From Megasphaera hominis (GTDB lineage: Bacteria > Bacillota > Negativicutes > Veillonellales > Megasphaeraceae): DNA of 64,000 bases. Under the pieces are notes generated by a model, which saw nothing but the letters and a program-made list of their open reading frames with translations, was not told where the DNA came from and searched no databases. Made by a program: the position numbers and the translations under genes. Positions 27,337 to 36,800 of this stretch are shown piece after piece (within the stretch, counting starts at the first letter, position 1; each line of letters starts with the position of its first letter). The stretch covers positions 57,832 through 121,831 of the forward strand of contig NZ_JACOGK010000002.1 in assembly GCF_014269395.1 (NCBI RefSeq). Reading direction: 5' to 3'.

Positions 27337-28275
27337 TTATACCAGCTTGACAATAATATCGTCGGTCACATCCCGTGCCGTCCCTACACCCTCATAATTG
27401 GAGAGGATCAGGTCAATGCCCTGCTCCTGGGCGACACTGGCTGCTTTTTCTCTGATATCCGCCAAGATCTTCTCTTTCTGTTCGTTCATTTCCTTTTCTT
27501 TCTGTTCCAGCTTATCTTTCCATTCCTTGTTCCACACGGCCGGTTCCGGACGCTTGTTCAGCTCGCCTAGCTGCTGCTGGAACACAGACTGATTTTTTTG
27601 CTGTCGTGCCTGCAATTCATTCTTTACCTGAAGGGCATACGCTTCCAGCTCTTTTTGGGCCTTTTCTTTTTCCGGCGCCATAGCTGCCTTTACTTCAGCA
27701 ATCGTCGCTTCATCCATGGCCTGATTATGGCTGCCCTTCCTCAGCAGGGCCTGCAATTCTTCTTGGGCTGCCTGTCGTTCGTCCTTGCTAAGGACCATCG
27801 TTTCCAGCTTCAGCCGCAAATTGACAATTTTCAGGTTATCTGCTGCCGAAAGTTCAGGCTGTTCCTGTTTCTTCGTCTGGAGCAGTTCCTGATACTTTTG
27901 TTCCAGGCCGGCATTGAGCTCATTTTGCTTGATTGCCACGCGGGCCTGCAGTTCCTGATTCAGGGCAGCCGTCGACAAGGCGTCGGTCACAGAGAAATCC
28001 CGTTCCGCCTTCCCTTGGAGAGCTGCCTGGTGCGAATAGTTCCATTGCTCGAACTGGTATTGTGCCACCATGGCATTATATTCCAGTTCCAGGTGATGGT
28101 ATTGACTATACGCAGGGTGGCTCATCATGATATGTTCCACATCGGCATAAGCGATGACTGGCCCTTTTTCTTTGACAGGCGTTGCCGGTGTGCGGCTGTG
28201 CATAAACCAAAAGGCCAGGCCCAGGCAAAACGCAAGCAGTATGGCACCGGCAATAGCCGCGTATTTCCGCTTCAT
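27337..28275 (-). CDS. Large OmpH/Skp-like periplasmic protein
   Basis: 312 residues, twice the normal Skp length. An N-terminal membrane segment (about 8-24) is followed by PVIAYADVEHIMMSHPAY (Skp-type start), two long Q/E/K-rich coiled-coil regions (about 60-130 and 150-265) and a typical Skp ending DLILSNYEGVGTARDVTDDI (in part GTARDVTDDIIVKL). The doubled length suggests longer tentacles or an internal duplication. Second of the three tandem Skp-like genes. No lipobox; a signal anchor is likely. Confidence 0.82.
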   Translation of the reverse strand: MKRKYAAIAGAILLAFCLGLAFWFMHSRTPATPVKEKGPVIAYADVEHIMMSHPAYSQYHHLELEYNAMVAQYQFEQWNYSHQAALQGKAERDFSVTDALSTAALNQELQARVAIKQNELNAGLEQKYQELLQTKKQEQPELSAADNLKIVNLRLKLETMVLSKDERQAAQEELQALLRKGSHNQAMDEATIAEVKAAMAPEKEKAQKELEAYALQVKNELQARQQKNQSVFQQQLGELNKRPEPAVWNKEWKDKLEQKEKEMNEQKEKILADIREKAASVAQEQGIDLILSNYEGVGTARDVTDDIIVKLV

Positions 28276-28287
28276 GGCATCAGATCC

Positions 28288-28827
28288 TTATTTGGACTGG
28301 GTAGAATCACTGGACTGGCTGGATGAGGAAGAACTGCCCGATGCAGCCGGCTGGGATTCACTTAATTTTTTGGAAACCTGTTCCGTAATATCCTGGCCAC
28401 CATAGAGTACGGCCCGTTTATCGATAACAATGCTCAAGCCCTTCGTGCTGGCAACGCTGCCAACGGCGTCATCGACTTTATCTTTTACGCCCTTATAAAT
28501 GGTTTCCTGTTTTTTTGCTAATTCATCCTGCATCTGGCTAAAGAGCTGTTGTTTCTGTTCGTCCGTCATGTTCGCCGACTGTTCTTCAAATTGCTTCTGT
28601 GCATCCTGGCTAGCCTGCTGCATTTCTTTTTGGGCATCAGTAATCGCCTGATTGTCCGGCGGAATGACCTTACTCATATCGACGACGCCAATATTGCTGG
28701 ACGGTGCGGCGTTGACAGGATTGCCCATCTGCATAACGGCCACACCGGCGACGCTCAGTACAAAGATTGCCGCAATGACTGCGGAAAAAATCTTTACGTT
28801 TTTCTTCTTACCCATTTCTGACATCAT
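28288..28827 (-). CDS. OmpH/Skp-like periplasmic chaperone
   Basis: 179 residues with a membrane segment at about 10-32, then SNIGVVDMSKVIPPDNQ, a Q-rich coiled coil (about 60-110), and SIVIDKRAVLYGGQDITEQV, the standard C-terminal core of Skp. The last 20 residues are mainly serine and glutamine. First of the three tandem Skp-like genes, downstream of the outer-membrane barrel gene. AAAGGGG lies ten bases before the ATG. Confidence 0.87.
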   Translation of the reverse strand: MMSEMGKKKNVKIFSAVIAAIFVLSVAGVAVMQMGNPVNAAPSSNIGVVDMSKVIPPDNQAITDAQKEMQQASQDAQKQFEEQSANMTDEQKQQLFSQMQDELAKKQETIYKGVKDKVDDAVGSVASTKGLSIVIDKRAVLYGGQDITEQVSKKLSESQPAASGSSSSSSQSSDSTQSK

Positions 28828-28852
28828 AACTACATTACCCCTTTACAAGTTC

Positions 28853-30139
28853 CTATAAGTAACCAATGACACGCAGCCACGTGTCATGATCGGAAATGAG
28901 ATACTCCAGGCTGACGTATTCATGAAAGCGGTACGTCAGTCCTGCTTCATCTTCATGGTGTGTCAAATCCCGATCGTAACGGAATCCCCAGCGTCCGCCC
29001 AAATGCTGGCGCAGCCAGAGATGATGACTATCATCTTCCGTTTCAAAATCATACCCTAAGCGCGTATTCTTGCCGGCACGATAGAAATATCCGGGAATGA
29101 CATTCCACTCCAGTGAGCCCGGCATGAACTCCACATCGGTGTACAGCTCATGTGCCTTGCCCAGCTTACAGCCTACACGGGCCCGCAGGACCGTATTATC
29201 ATCCTTACGGTGACCGCCTCTTTCGTCACGGTTAATATCCATATAGACTTCTGCCTGCAAATCATAAAAGTCTGTTTCTGACTTCAAGTTGATCCGCGTA
29301 TTTTCTCCTACCTGCAGCTCCGGCTGCACGCGCAGCTGATAATGCTTGATGACCCACTGCTCTTGCAGTGTCTGCTGCAGATCCGACCGGATAGACGTAG
29401 CATGACGCTGCACAAATGCAACAGGAAGACCGTCCAATCCGGCGTAACGGTCTTCCATGTGCTTGCGTGTACTGAGAAAAATCAATTTCGGCAGATTTTC
29501 AGCTTCTACATTGACGTTGACATTACGCACGACCGGCAGCTTCGGCAGGAAAAAAACCTGTACCTGTGCTTCCGGGCCTGGCGTAATGACAATATGCGGA
29601 TAAAATTCTGGCAGTTCCGTTTCCAGTTCTGCTTCCATGACGGCCTGGACTGTACCATTGGCCCAATCCAGGGCATCGACAGGCAGTCCCACCAAAAGGT
29701 TTTCAATGAAGGCCTGGGCGTGAGCGAGATCGTTTCCTGCCAGCTGCTGGCCTAAGGCCGGCAATGAGCCAAAGTCAAAGGCAACGTGCACGCTGCGGAT
29801 CGTGTCTCCCCACGGACGGATTTGTACGCGCAGGACCGTTTCCGGTCCCGGCACGATTTGGATATGTTCAACCGTATAACCGATGAGCACGCGGTCGATA
29901 ATATCATAGACCTGACGGTTGTACTCGCCTTGCCGGCGCAGGATATCACCGTCATCCTGCTGGAGAAAGACGTGATTGCCTACGGTTTGAATACTGGCAG
30001 CAATCCGTTTTTCTACTAACGGCGGTATGGTTCCTGCCGTTGCCGTAAGCTCTACGGTTACCTGACTGACCGGTGCTGCCAGGGCACTACTTAGACTAGC
30101 ACAGACAAACAATCCCGTCAACATACAAGTACGAAACAT
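28853..30139 (-). CDS. Predicted outer-membrane beta-barrel protein of unknown function
   Basis: I do not recognise a named family. 428 residues: signal peptide (about 1-21, ending ALAA), then mixed alpha/beta periplasmic domains with alternating strand patterns (about 25-265: VEHIQIVPGPETVLRVQIRP and HIVITPGPEAQVQVFF look like repeated units), then from about 280 a series of amphipathic strands with aromatic girdle residues (RINLKSETDFYDLQAEVYMD, LEWNVIPGYFYRAG, RWGFRYDRDL, VSLEYLISDHDTWLRVIGYL). The layout resembles a short Omp85/TamA-like protein but lacks the LRGY motif. It lies between bamA and the Skp-like genes, suggesting a role in outer-membrane assembly. Confidence 0.72.
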   Translation of the reverse strand: MFRTCMLTGLFVCASLSSALAAPVSQVTVELTATAGTIPPLVEKRIAASIQTVGNHVFLQQDDGDILRRQGEYNRQVYDIIDRVLIGYTVEHIQIVPGPETVLRVQIRPWGDTIRSVHVAFDFGSLPALGQQLAGNDLAHAQAFIENLLVGLPVDALDWANGTVQAVMEAELETELPEFYPHIVITPGPEAQVQVFFLPKLPVVRNVNVNVEAENLPKLIFLSTRKHMEDRYAGLDGLPVAFVQRHATSIRSDLQQTLQEQWVIKHYQLRVQPELQVGENTRINLKSETDFYDLQAEVYMDINRDERGGHRKDDNTVLRARVGCKLGKAHELYTDVEFMPGSLEWNVIPGYFYRAGKNTRLGYDFETEDDSHHLWLRQHLGGRWGFRYDRDLTHHEDEAGLTYRFHEYVSLEYLISDHDTWLRVIGYL

Positions 30140-30166
30140 GAACTCCCCACCTATCGTCAGGCGGCC

Positions 30167-32473
30167 TTAGAACTTACCGCCAAAGCTGAAGTGGAATTTG
30201 CCGCCGTCATCGCCAAAGCCATAGTCGAGACGGATAGGCCCGATCGGCGTTGTAATACGGAAGCCAAGACCGGTCGAAACGTGGAGGTCTTCGTTGTCAT
30301 GATACCAGGGCACGTGTTCCGTACCGCCCCAAGCCGAACCGGCATCGACGAAGAAGACGCCCTGTACTTTTTTGGCAATGGGATACCGGTATTCGACTGT
30401 ACCGGCGTACATCTTGTCGCCGCGGAATTCGTCATCTTCATAGCCGCGCAGTGTATCAGCACCGCCGAGGGTAAAGAGATCGGAGTACGGCATATCGCCT
30501 GTAGCAATACCACCCATGAGACGTACGGCAATAACATGGGAATGACCTACCTTGTAGTAGAGACGATTTTCTACAGTAAATTTGTAGTAGTCGAAATCGC
30601 CGCCTAAGCCGTGGCCTGCCACCGAACCGGTGAAGGACAGGCGCTTGCCGCGTGTCGGATCGTAGACGTTATCACGGTTATCGAAGACATGGGCCCAGGT
30701 CAGGCTGTTCGTACGGCCAAAGTTGTAATCCATATAGTGCATGCCCTTGAAGTCATAGCCATCGTTGCCGGGATAGCTGGCATCCTCACGATAATCGAAG
30801 CCGCTGTCGTGATCATTGTATTTTGTCTTTTTCGATTCGAGGGTGACATAATCGCTGACGTATTCGCTGCGGACACGGCCATAGGTTACGTTCATGCCCC
30901 GCGTTTCGCGGTCATATTCAGCAACAGAGTCGCCATCTTCGTTGTAATCATCGTATTCGTATTCGCGGTCAAAGATACTAAAGCCAATGGAATCGCCGTG
31001 ATCATTGAGCCACGGATGAGTGTACGAGAAGGTATAGTTCTTATTGGAATCTGTATTACCGCCAAATTCCCAGTTGATGCTGGCCTTATCGCCGGTACCA
31101 CGCAGGTTCGTTTCCGTCAGGCCCAAGAGACCTACGAGGCCATTGGACTGGGAATAGCCGCCGCCAATGGTAACCTGGCCGGTCTTGGCTTCAACGACAT
31201 CGATTTCCATGATGACGTCGTTGGCATTCTTTTTGCCCGGCAGCATGCGTACGTTAATATCTTCAAAATAGCCCGTATTATAAATACGTTCAATACTCCG
31301 GCTGGCAGCAGCCCGGTTGAATACGTCGCCCGGCTTCATACGGACTTCACGCGTTACAACATGGGTTTTAGTCTTTGTATTGCCGCGCACGGTAATCGCT
31401 TCTAAGTGGCATTCAGCAATAGCCAGGTGCAGGACGCCTTTATCATCGAGGGTAGCATTCGAAACGTGGCTGTACATGTAACCGTCTTTGGCATAGAGAT
31501 TGTTAATATTGGCTACATCTTTGCTGATGAGGGTGCTGTTGAGGGGAGAGCCCGGAACATAATCGATCATCTTAGCCAGGACATCTGTCTTATATACCGT
31601 ATTGCCCGTAATTTCGACGCTGTTGATGATGGGGTTCATCTGGACGGTGTAATTAAGCGTAACCCCTTCCGGTACGTTGTTCAGCGTTGGCCGTACTGTC
31701 GAAAAGAGGCCACTGGCACCAATGACGTTGACGTCATGGCGGATATAATCGAGATTTACCGCATCGCCGACACGCATAGCCAGCTGCGGTAAGAGATGCT
31801 GTTCAATGGCCGGATCCGGTACAGGGCTGATGGAGACAGACGTCGTGACCTTATTCAGATAGGGAGCAATATCGGCTTCTGTAACGGCATTACCATAGGG
31901 CATCGTACCTTCCTGCCCCGTCGGTACAACTGCCATGGGATATTTGGGAATGGAAGTATCAATCTGGACGTCGCCTAAGCCAGATACATAGGGCACTGCT
32001 TCGCCCGGCAAGCCTTCTGCTTTGGCACTTTCTTCTGTGCCAACAGTCCCTTGTTCATAGCCTGTATTGCCGCTAATGACCGATTTGGCAACTTGCTGTT
32101 TCCGTTCCTGTTCAGCCTGCTGAATTTTTTCAGTCTGTTCCTGTTCAGCTGTCTTACGTACGTCTTCCGGCTTTTTGCCGCTGGCAATGGCCGCCAGTTC
32201 TTCGTCCGTTTCGTACCCTGTCAGGCCGGATTGTGCATTTTTCATGGCCGCTTCGGTTTCAGGTGTATTGGCACTGGTTACTACCGTGTTGATAGCCATC
32301 GGTTTGGCCTGGTCCTGGGCGGACAAAGGAGCTGCCGTAGCCTTCTTTTCCACCGTTGCCGGTGCCGCATCATAGCCCGTTTCTGTCTGTGCCGTATCGG
32401 CAGCCCAGGCCGGGCAGGTCATCATGGCACTTGTAATCATCATGAGAAGAAGCTTTTTATTTCGTGTAATCAT
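30167..32473 (-). CDS. bamA: Outer-membrane protein assembly factor BamA
   Basis: Omp85-family insertase of the outer membrane. Signal peptide 1-24 (ending AWA), a non-conserved low-complexity region (about 25-165), three POTRA-like domains (about 195-270, 271-347, 348-425; VEITGNTVYKTDVLAKMIDY and ITVRGNTKTKTHVVTREVRM begin the last two) and a C-terminal 16-strand barrel with LRGYEDDEFRG and the terminal FSFGGKF. Start at 32473 (GGAGG five bases before), not the in-frame ATG at 32491. 768 residues. Confidence 0.95.
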   Translation of the reverse strand: MITRNKKLLLMMITSAMMTCPAWAADTAQTETGYDAAPATVEKKATAAPLSAQDQAKPMAINTVVTSANTPETEAAMKNAQSGLTGYETDEELAAIASGKKPEDVRKTAEQEQTEKIQQAEQERKQQVAKSVISGNTGYEQGTVGTEESAKAEGLPGEAVPYVSGLGDVQIDTSIPKYPMAVVPTGQEGTMPYGNAVTEADIAPYLNKVTTSVSISPVPDPAIEQHLLPQLAMRVGDAVNLDYIRHDVNVIGASGLFSTVRPTLNNVPEGVTLNYTVQMNPIINSVEITGNTVYKTDVLAKMIDYVPGSPLNSTLISKDVANINNLYAKDGYMYSHVSNATLDDKGVLHLAIAECHLEAITVRGNTKTKTHVVTREVRMKPGDVFNRAAASRSIERIYNTGYFEDINVRMLPGKKNANDVIMEIDVVEAKTGQVTIGGGYSQSNGLVGLLGLTETNLRGTGDKASINWEFGGNTDSNKNYTFSYTHPWLNDHGDSIGFSIFDREYEYDDYNEDGDSVAEYDRETRGMNVTYGRVRSEYVSDYVTLESKKTKYNDHDSGFDYREDASYPGNDGYDFKGMHYMDYNFGRTNSLTWAHVFDNRDNVYDPTRGKRLSFTGSVAGHGLGGDFDYYKFTVENRLYYKVGHSHVIAVRLMGGIATGDMPYSDLFTLGGADTLRGYEDDEFRGDKMYAGTVEYRYPIAKKVQGVFFVDAGSAWGGTEHVPWYHDNEDLHVSTGLGFRITTPIGPIRLDYGFGDDGGKFHFSFGGKF

Positions 32474-32487
32474 AAAATCCTCCGTTG

Positions 32488-33081
32488 TCATTTTTTTATT
32501 TCCGTACCGCGCAGACTATGACGCGCATCTTGTACGGCAGCTTGTACCTGGCTGTCGGTTAAAACCTTTTCCTGTACGGGCTGTGTATGTTGTACAGCAG
32601 GTGCTGGTGCTGTTGTTCCAGAGTCTGCTGTATCAGGCTGTTGTCCTGCCGCTTGTGGTGCAGCAGGTGCTGTGTCCGGCAAGGCTGCACTGCCTGGCCC
32701 GGTATCTGCTGGCAGCTCTTGTGCCGGTGGCGGAGCTGCCCGGGCCGGTGTTGCCGGAACAGATTCAGGTGGCTTGGCCTTCTCTTCCTGCAAGGCTGCC
32801 GGCGCCGGTGCCGGCAAGGGCCGGACAGTCGTCGTTTTTTCCCAGCCCGTCAGCTGCCAGCAGGCAAGGGCAATAACGGCTGCCGTACCGGCAGCAGCTA
32901 TTTTACGTAAGCCCCGGGAATGTCTTTCTTTTTTGCGCATCTGCTTCATTTCTGCTTCTGCCAGCATCAAATTCAGCTCGCCGCGCACATCCGACTGTTT
33001 GCCAAAGGACTCCTCTGCCTTCTCCAGCCAGGCTTTGGCAGAGCGGACCCGTTTCACCTTTTCTTCATCAGATTTTCTCAT
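32488..33081 (-). CDS. Single-pass membrane protein with Pro/Ala-rich periplasmic part
   Basis: Not recognised. 197 residues: a highly charged cytoplasmic helical segment (1-60, KVKRVRSAKAWLEKAEESFG), one membrane segment (about 61-79) and a low-complexity periplasmic tail rich in P, A, Q and T (about 85-175) ending with LTDSQVQAAVQDARHSL. It starts 145 bases after the sigma-factor gene and ends 14 bases before bamA. The topology (cytoplasmic helical domain plus one membrane pass, next to a sigma gene) would suit an anti-sigma factor, but no zinc-binding motif is present, so this stays a guess. Confidence 0.7.
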   Translation of the reverse strand: MRKSDEEKVKRVRSAKAWLEKAEESFGKQSDVRGELNLMLAEAEMKQMRKKERHSRGLRKIAAAGTAAVIALACWQLTGWEKTTTVRPLPAPAPAALQEEKAKPPESVPATPARAAPPPAQELPADTGPGSAALPDTAPAAPQAAGQQPDTADSGTTAPAPAVQHTQPVQEKVLTDSQVQAAVQDARHSLRGTEIKK

Positions 33082-33226
33082 ACGGCAGAAACTCCTTTCC
33101 CGCTATGTTTGTACAATCGGAAAAACAGATCTGCCCTTATCCCTTGTTATTTCCAAAGAATATACCTATTATCTCATATATTATCATATTTGCGCTAGTT
33201 TTTAATCTTTTAGCCCCCATTTCCTT

Positions 33227-33859
33227 TTATTTACTGTCATGAATAAAGCGGCTCAGCATGCCGCGAATGCGGCGTATGCCCCGTTTTTGCAGGCGATATA
33301 CATAGGGAACGCTGACTGAAAGGTCGCGGGCAATATTTTTTTGCTCCTGATCCTTTAAGTATACACCTTCCATGACGAATTGCTCTTTTTCAGGCAAGCG
33401 CTGCAATGTTTGGGCTACATGCTCAAACAGCAGCTGCCGGCCTGTACGCTCAGCCAGATCTTCACTGGCGTCTGGCAATTGCTCCCGTAAGGGTATGCCA
33501 TTTTCATCAGGCTCGTCAATAGACAAAGCCAGGCGGCTGTTTTCTTCCTTGAGAAAATCAAGGATTTCTCCGCGTATGCGATGGACAGCATAGACAGAAA
33601 ACGCGACGTTGCGGCGATGATCGTACCGCTCTACGGCCTCGATCAGGCCCAGCGTTCCCTCCTGCAGGGCATCCTGCAGGTATTCCTGACGAATATGCCA
33701 GCGCATAGCTTCGCGAAAGACGAGGGGCTGGTACTGCTCAATGAGGCGCCGCCGGCTCTCCTGATCGTCCTCTTCTTTATAAGCCCGCCAAAGGGCCTTT
33801 TCTTCTTCCGGGGAGAGGAGCTTTATCTGTTGCAATTCTTTTAAATACGCTTCCAGCAT
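33227..33859 (-). CDS. Alternative sigma-70 family factor (group 3-like)
   Basis: 210 residues. Region 2 is clear (YQPLVFREAMRWHIRQEYLQ, DALQEGTLGLIEAVERYD, FSVYAVHRIRGEILDFLKEE, the -10 recognition part). A short region 3 follows (SIDEPDENGIPLREQLPD) and then region 4 with a helix-turn-helix (LPEKEQFVMEGVYLKDQEQK, IARDLSVSVPYVYRLQKRGI). It resembles the SigF/WhiG/FliA group. It lies 12 bases after tamB and upstream of the bamA run, in an envelope-assembly locus. The recognised promoter is unknown. Confidence 0.88.
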   Translation of the reverse strand: MLEAYLKELQQIKLLSPEEEKALWRAYKEEDDQESRRRLIEQYQPLVFREAMRWHIRQEYLQDALQEGTLGLIEAVERYDHRRNVAFSVYAVHRIRGEILDFLKEENSRLALSIDEPDENGIPLREQLPDASEDLAERTGRQLLFEHVAQTLQRLPEKEQFVMEGVYLKDQEQKNIARDLSVSVPYVYRLQKRGIRRIRGMLSRFIHDSK

Positions 33860-33871
33860 ATATCTCCCTCC

Positions 33872-36800
33872 CTAGTAAAAGCTGTATTTATAGACGCCGC
33901 CCACATATGCGCCTTCGCTGGATTTCCAGGCGGCCAGGCCAAACTTACTGCCCAAATTATACTGCATGCCAATGCGGTTATCCTGATGATTCAGGCCAAA
34001 GGCTGCCGTAACCATAAAGTCATTGAACAGGTATTTGCCCATTTCTATATTATAGTAGTTATCATTAATATCTGCCGTTTTGGCATCGTAGTCGAGCGAA
34101 CCCGTGGTTACCGTCAGCATATCCAGATGCAACGCCTTTTCCAAGGTCTGGGTAATACCCAGGCTGTTTAAGGTCATGCGGATACCGCTGCCGATAAGCG
34201 TATTGACGTCTTCTCCCGTAAGGGAGCTGCTCTGCTTGTCACCGCTGTTGCGCAGGGTAATTAGCGAAATAATCTGATTTTTCGTAAGCGGCGGATTCGA
34301 ACGCAGCATGAGATCCATCTTTTCTACAGGCCCGCGCAGGTTCAAGAGGACATTATACTGACCTACCCGCGTTTCCCCTTCAACATCGACATAAGGCAAG
34401 AACGTATCGGGCTGGTTAAAGGTTGCTTTCGCCTTGGACAGATGGAAATTCGTATCGAGATAATGGAATGTCCCGTTCATGGCTTCAAACCCACCGGAAG
34501 CGTAGGGGTGCATGAGTGTACCGCTGAAATTAGCAGATCCGGTTAGTGTTATATCATATAAGGCCGGATTATACAAGCGCACTTCATCGCCCATTTCGAT
34601 AGTCAGGTCAAGGCCCAGGTCCATACTGCTATTAGAGGAGCTCAAGCTGAGGGGCACATCAAGATCCGTATGGGACAACGTAATCTTACCGGAAAGGAGC
34701 GGATACCCTTCTTCATCGCTAAGCTTCAATTCCCCGTTCAAAGGTCCTTTGAAGTATGGGCACTGGACATTCAAATGATTGAGATTCAACGTACCGCCAT
34801 ACTGTGTCAATTCCCAGCCATTCCAGGCTGCATTGCCCTGAATCTGAACGTTGCCCGGGTTTTTGGCATTTTTCTTGTCCATGACGGCTGCTGTCGTAAG
34901 GGCTGCCTGTGTCCCTGTAAACTGAACCTGTCCCTGAATCTGTGATAGCGGATACTGCATGGCTTCAATAGATACGGAGCCGTCCTTCACACCGACCGTA
35001 CCGTATACTTCCGGTGCTGCTGCCGTTCCTTTTACCTGCAGCGTTCCTTCCAGGTTACCCGTCGCCGTCTTAATAAGCGGCGATACGAAGGTCAGGAGAT
35101 CCAGGCTGGCATGATCGAGTTTGAGCGTAACATCCATGGATTCATCCGTCCGTGCACCGCTGATAGCGGCCATAGGAATCGTACCATAGGCACTGACCTT
35201 ATAGGGATCCTTCGCAATATACGCCTGGGAAAGCTTGATAATACCGTTGCGGATATTAAGGAGAGCATAGGCATTGGTAAAGGAGAAGCCCTTCATCGTG
35301 CCGCCGTTGAGCTGAATGGATACATCGGCATTCGGATCATCACCGGTACCACTCAGGGTGACAGCAAAGTCGACATTGCTGTCAAGGTCGATGTCCGTAC
35401 GGCCTGTAATTTCCGTCAGAAGCTTCGTTGGGAAGCCACGGCCAGCTACCTGAATATTGACCGGACCGTGGAGGGCATACGTTCCTTGGGCCGCCAAAAT
35501 ACCGCCACTGACCTGGAGGGCCAGCTTATTGATTTTCACCGTATCATTTTCGTACTGTACATCAATATCCGTCGGTTCTATAGGTTCTTTGCCAATAAAG
35601 CCTTGCGTAAGCTGTCCCGTCAGATGGGCCCGTGGTTTTTCTGCTGTACCATCAACAGAGAGATTCCCGTCGAGCCGGCCCTGTACGGCATTGCCCTTAT
35701 ACCCGGCCAGCTTCAGAAGGCTGGCCAGGTCACCGGAGGCGACAGACGCCCTGGCCATGATCCAGCCGTTCGCCGGATTATAGCCGCCGTTGGCATCATA
35801 CGAACCGCCGTTCTGCATAAAGTGGAAATTATTCAAATGGAAAATACCGCCGTAATAGGTAACCTCCCCTTTGACATCCTGGAGCAGTGTTTGGTTGAAG
35901 GTAAGCTGATCTGACTGAAGCGTACCGTTCAGGGTCGGGCTGTCCAGCGTACCGCCTACGTGCGCCTTCAGATGAACCAGGCCGGCCCGCTGCGGGCCTT
36001 TTTGCGGTACCAGGCGGGCAATATCCAAGTTGCTGGCATCAAAGTCCAGGTTGAGGCGCGCCCCAACGGAGCCGCTTACTTTGACAGATGCGTCGTAAGC
36101 AGAAATATCCCCGTTCTGCAAATAAATCGTATTGTTGGCCAGCGTATAATCAGCGCTGACATTTTTATAAAGGTAACCATAAGCCGAACCACTGGACAAG
36201 CGGAAGGAACCGTGCGCAGCCAGGTTGTCGAGCGTACCGCTCACGTAGACCGTATTATCTGCCCAGCCCGTAAGCGGCAGTTCCCCTTTACCCAGAGCCG
36301 GCAAAATCCGTTCCAGACGCATATGCTGCGTTGTTACCTGCAGCTGTAAAGAGCGGCTGTCCAGATTCACTTGGCCGCTGGCCTGGTGGGTACCATCCTT
36401 GTACCGCCAAACGACAGAAGGAATTTGAATCTGGCTGCCTGTGCCTGACAAGGAGCCGTCGAGACTGTCGAAGGGCATATCTTTTATGCTGCCATTGGCG
36501 GCATGGAAGATGACATTCCACGCCGGACCTGTACCAAAGACCTGACCGGCTGCAGAAATAGTACCACTCATTGGCACGGCTGCATAGCCTGCAAACATCG
36601 AGAGGGGTATATCTTTTGCCGTAAAGACACCATTGAGGTCCTTATTTTTCGTATCATAGGTCCCATTGGCTGTCACCGTGCCGCCCTGGACTGAGGCTGT
36701 AAGCTGGCTCAAGGAAATGACACCATCTGCATAGGCAAAATCGGTCGTAGCCGTATCGGCTTCAAGGCCGTTATAGGAAAGGCCTGTTGCCGAAGCCTGG

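Noticed and set aside
30611..31405. Open plus-strand frame opposite bamA
   Set aside because: Shadow of the bamA barrel codons; hydrophobic composition arises from the reverse complement of Asp/Asn/Tyr-rich strands.
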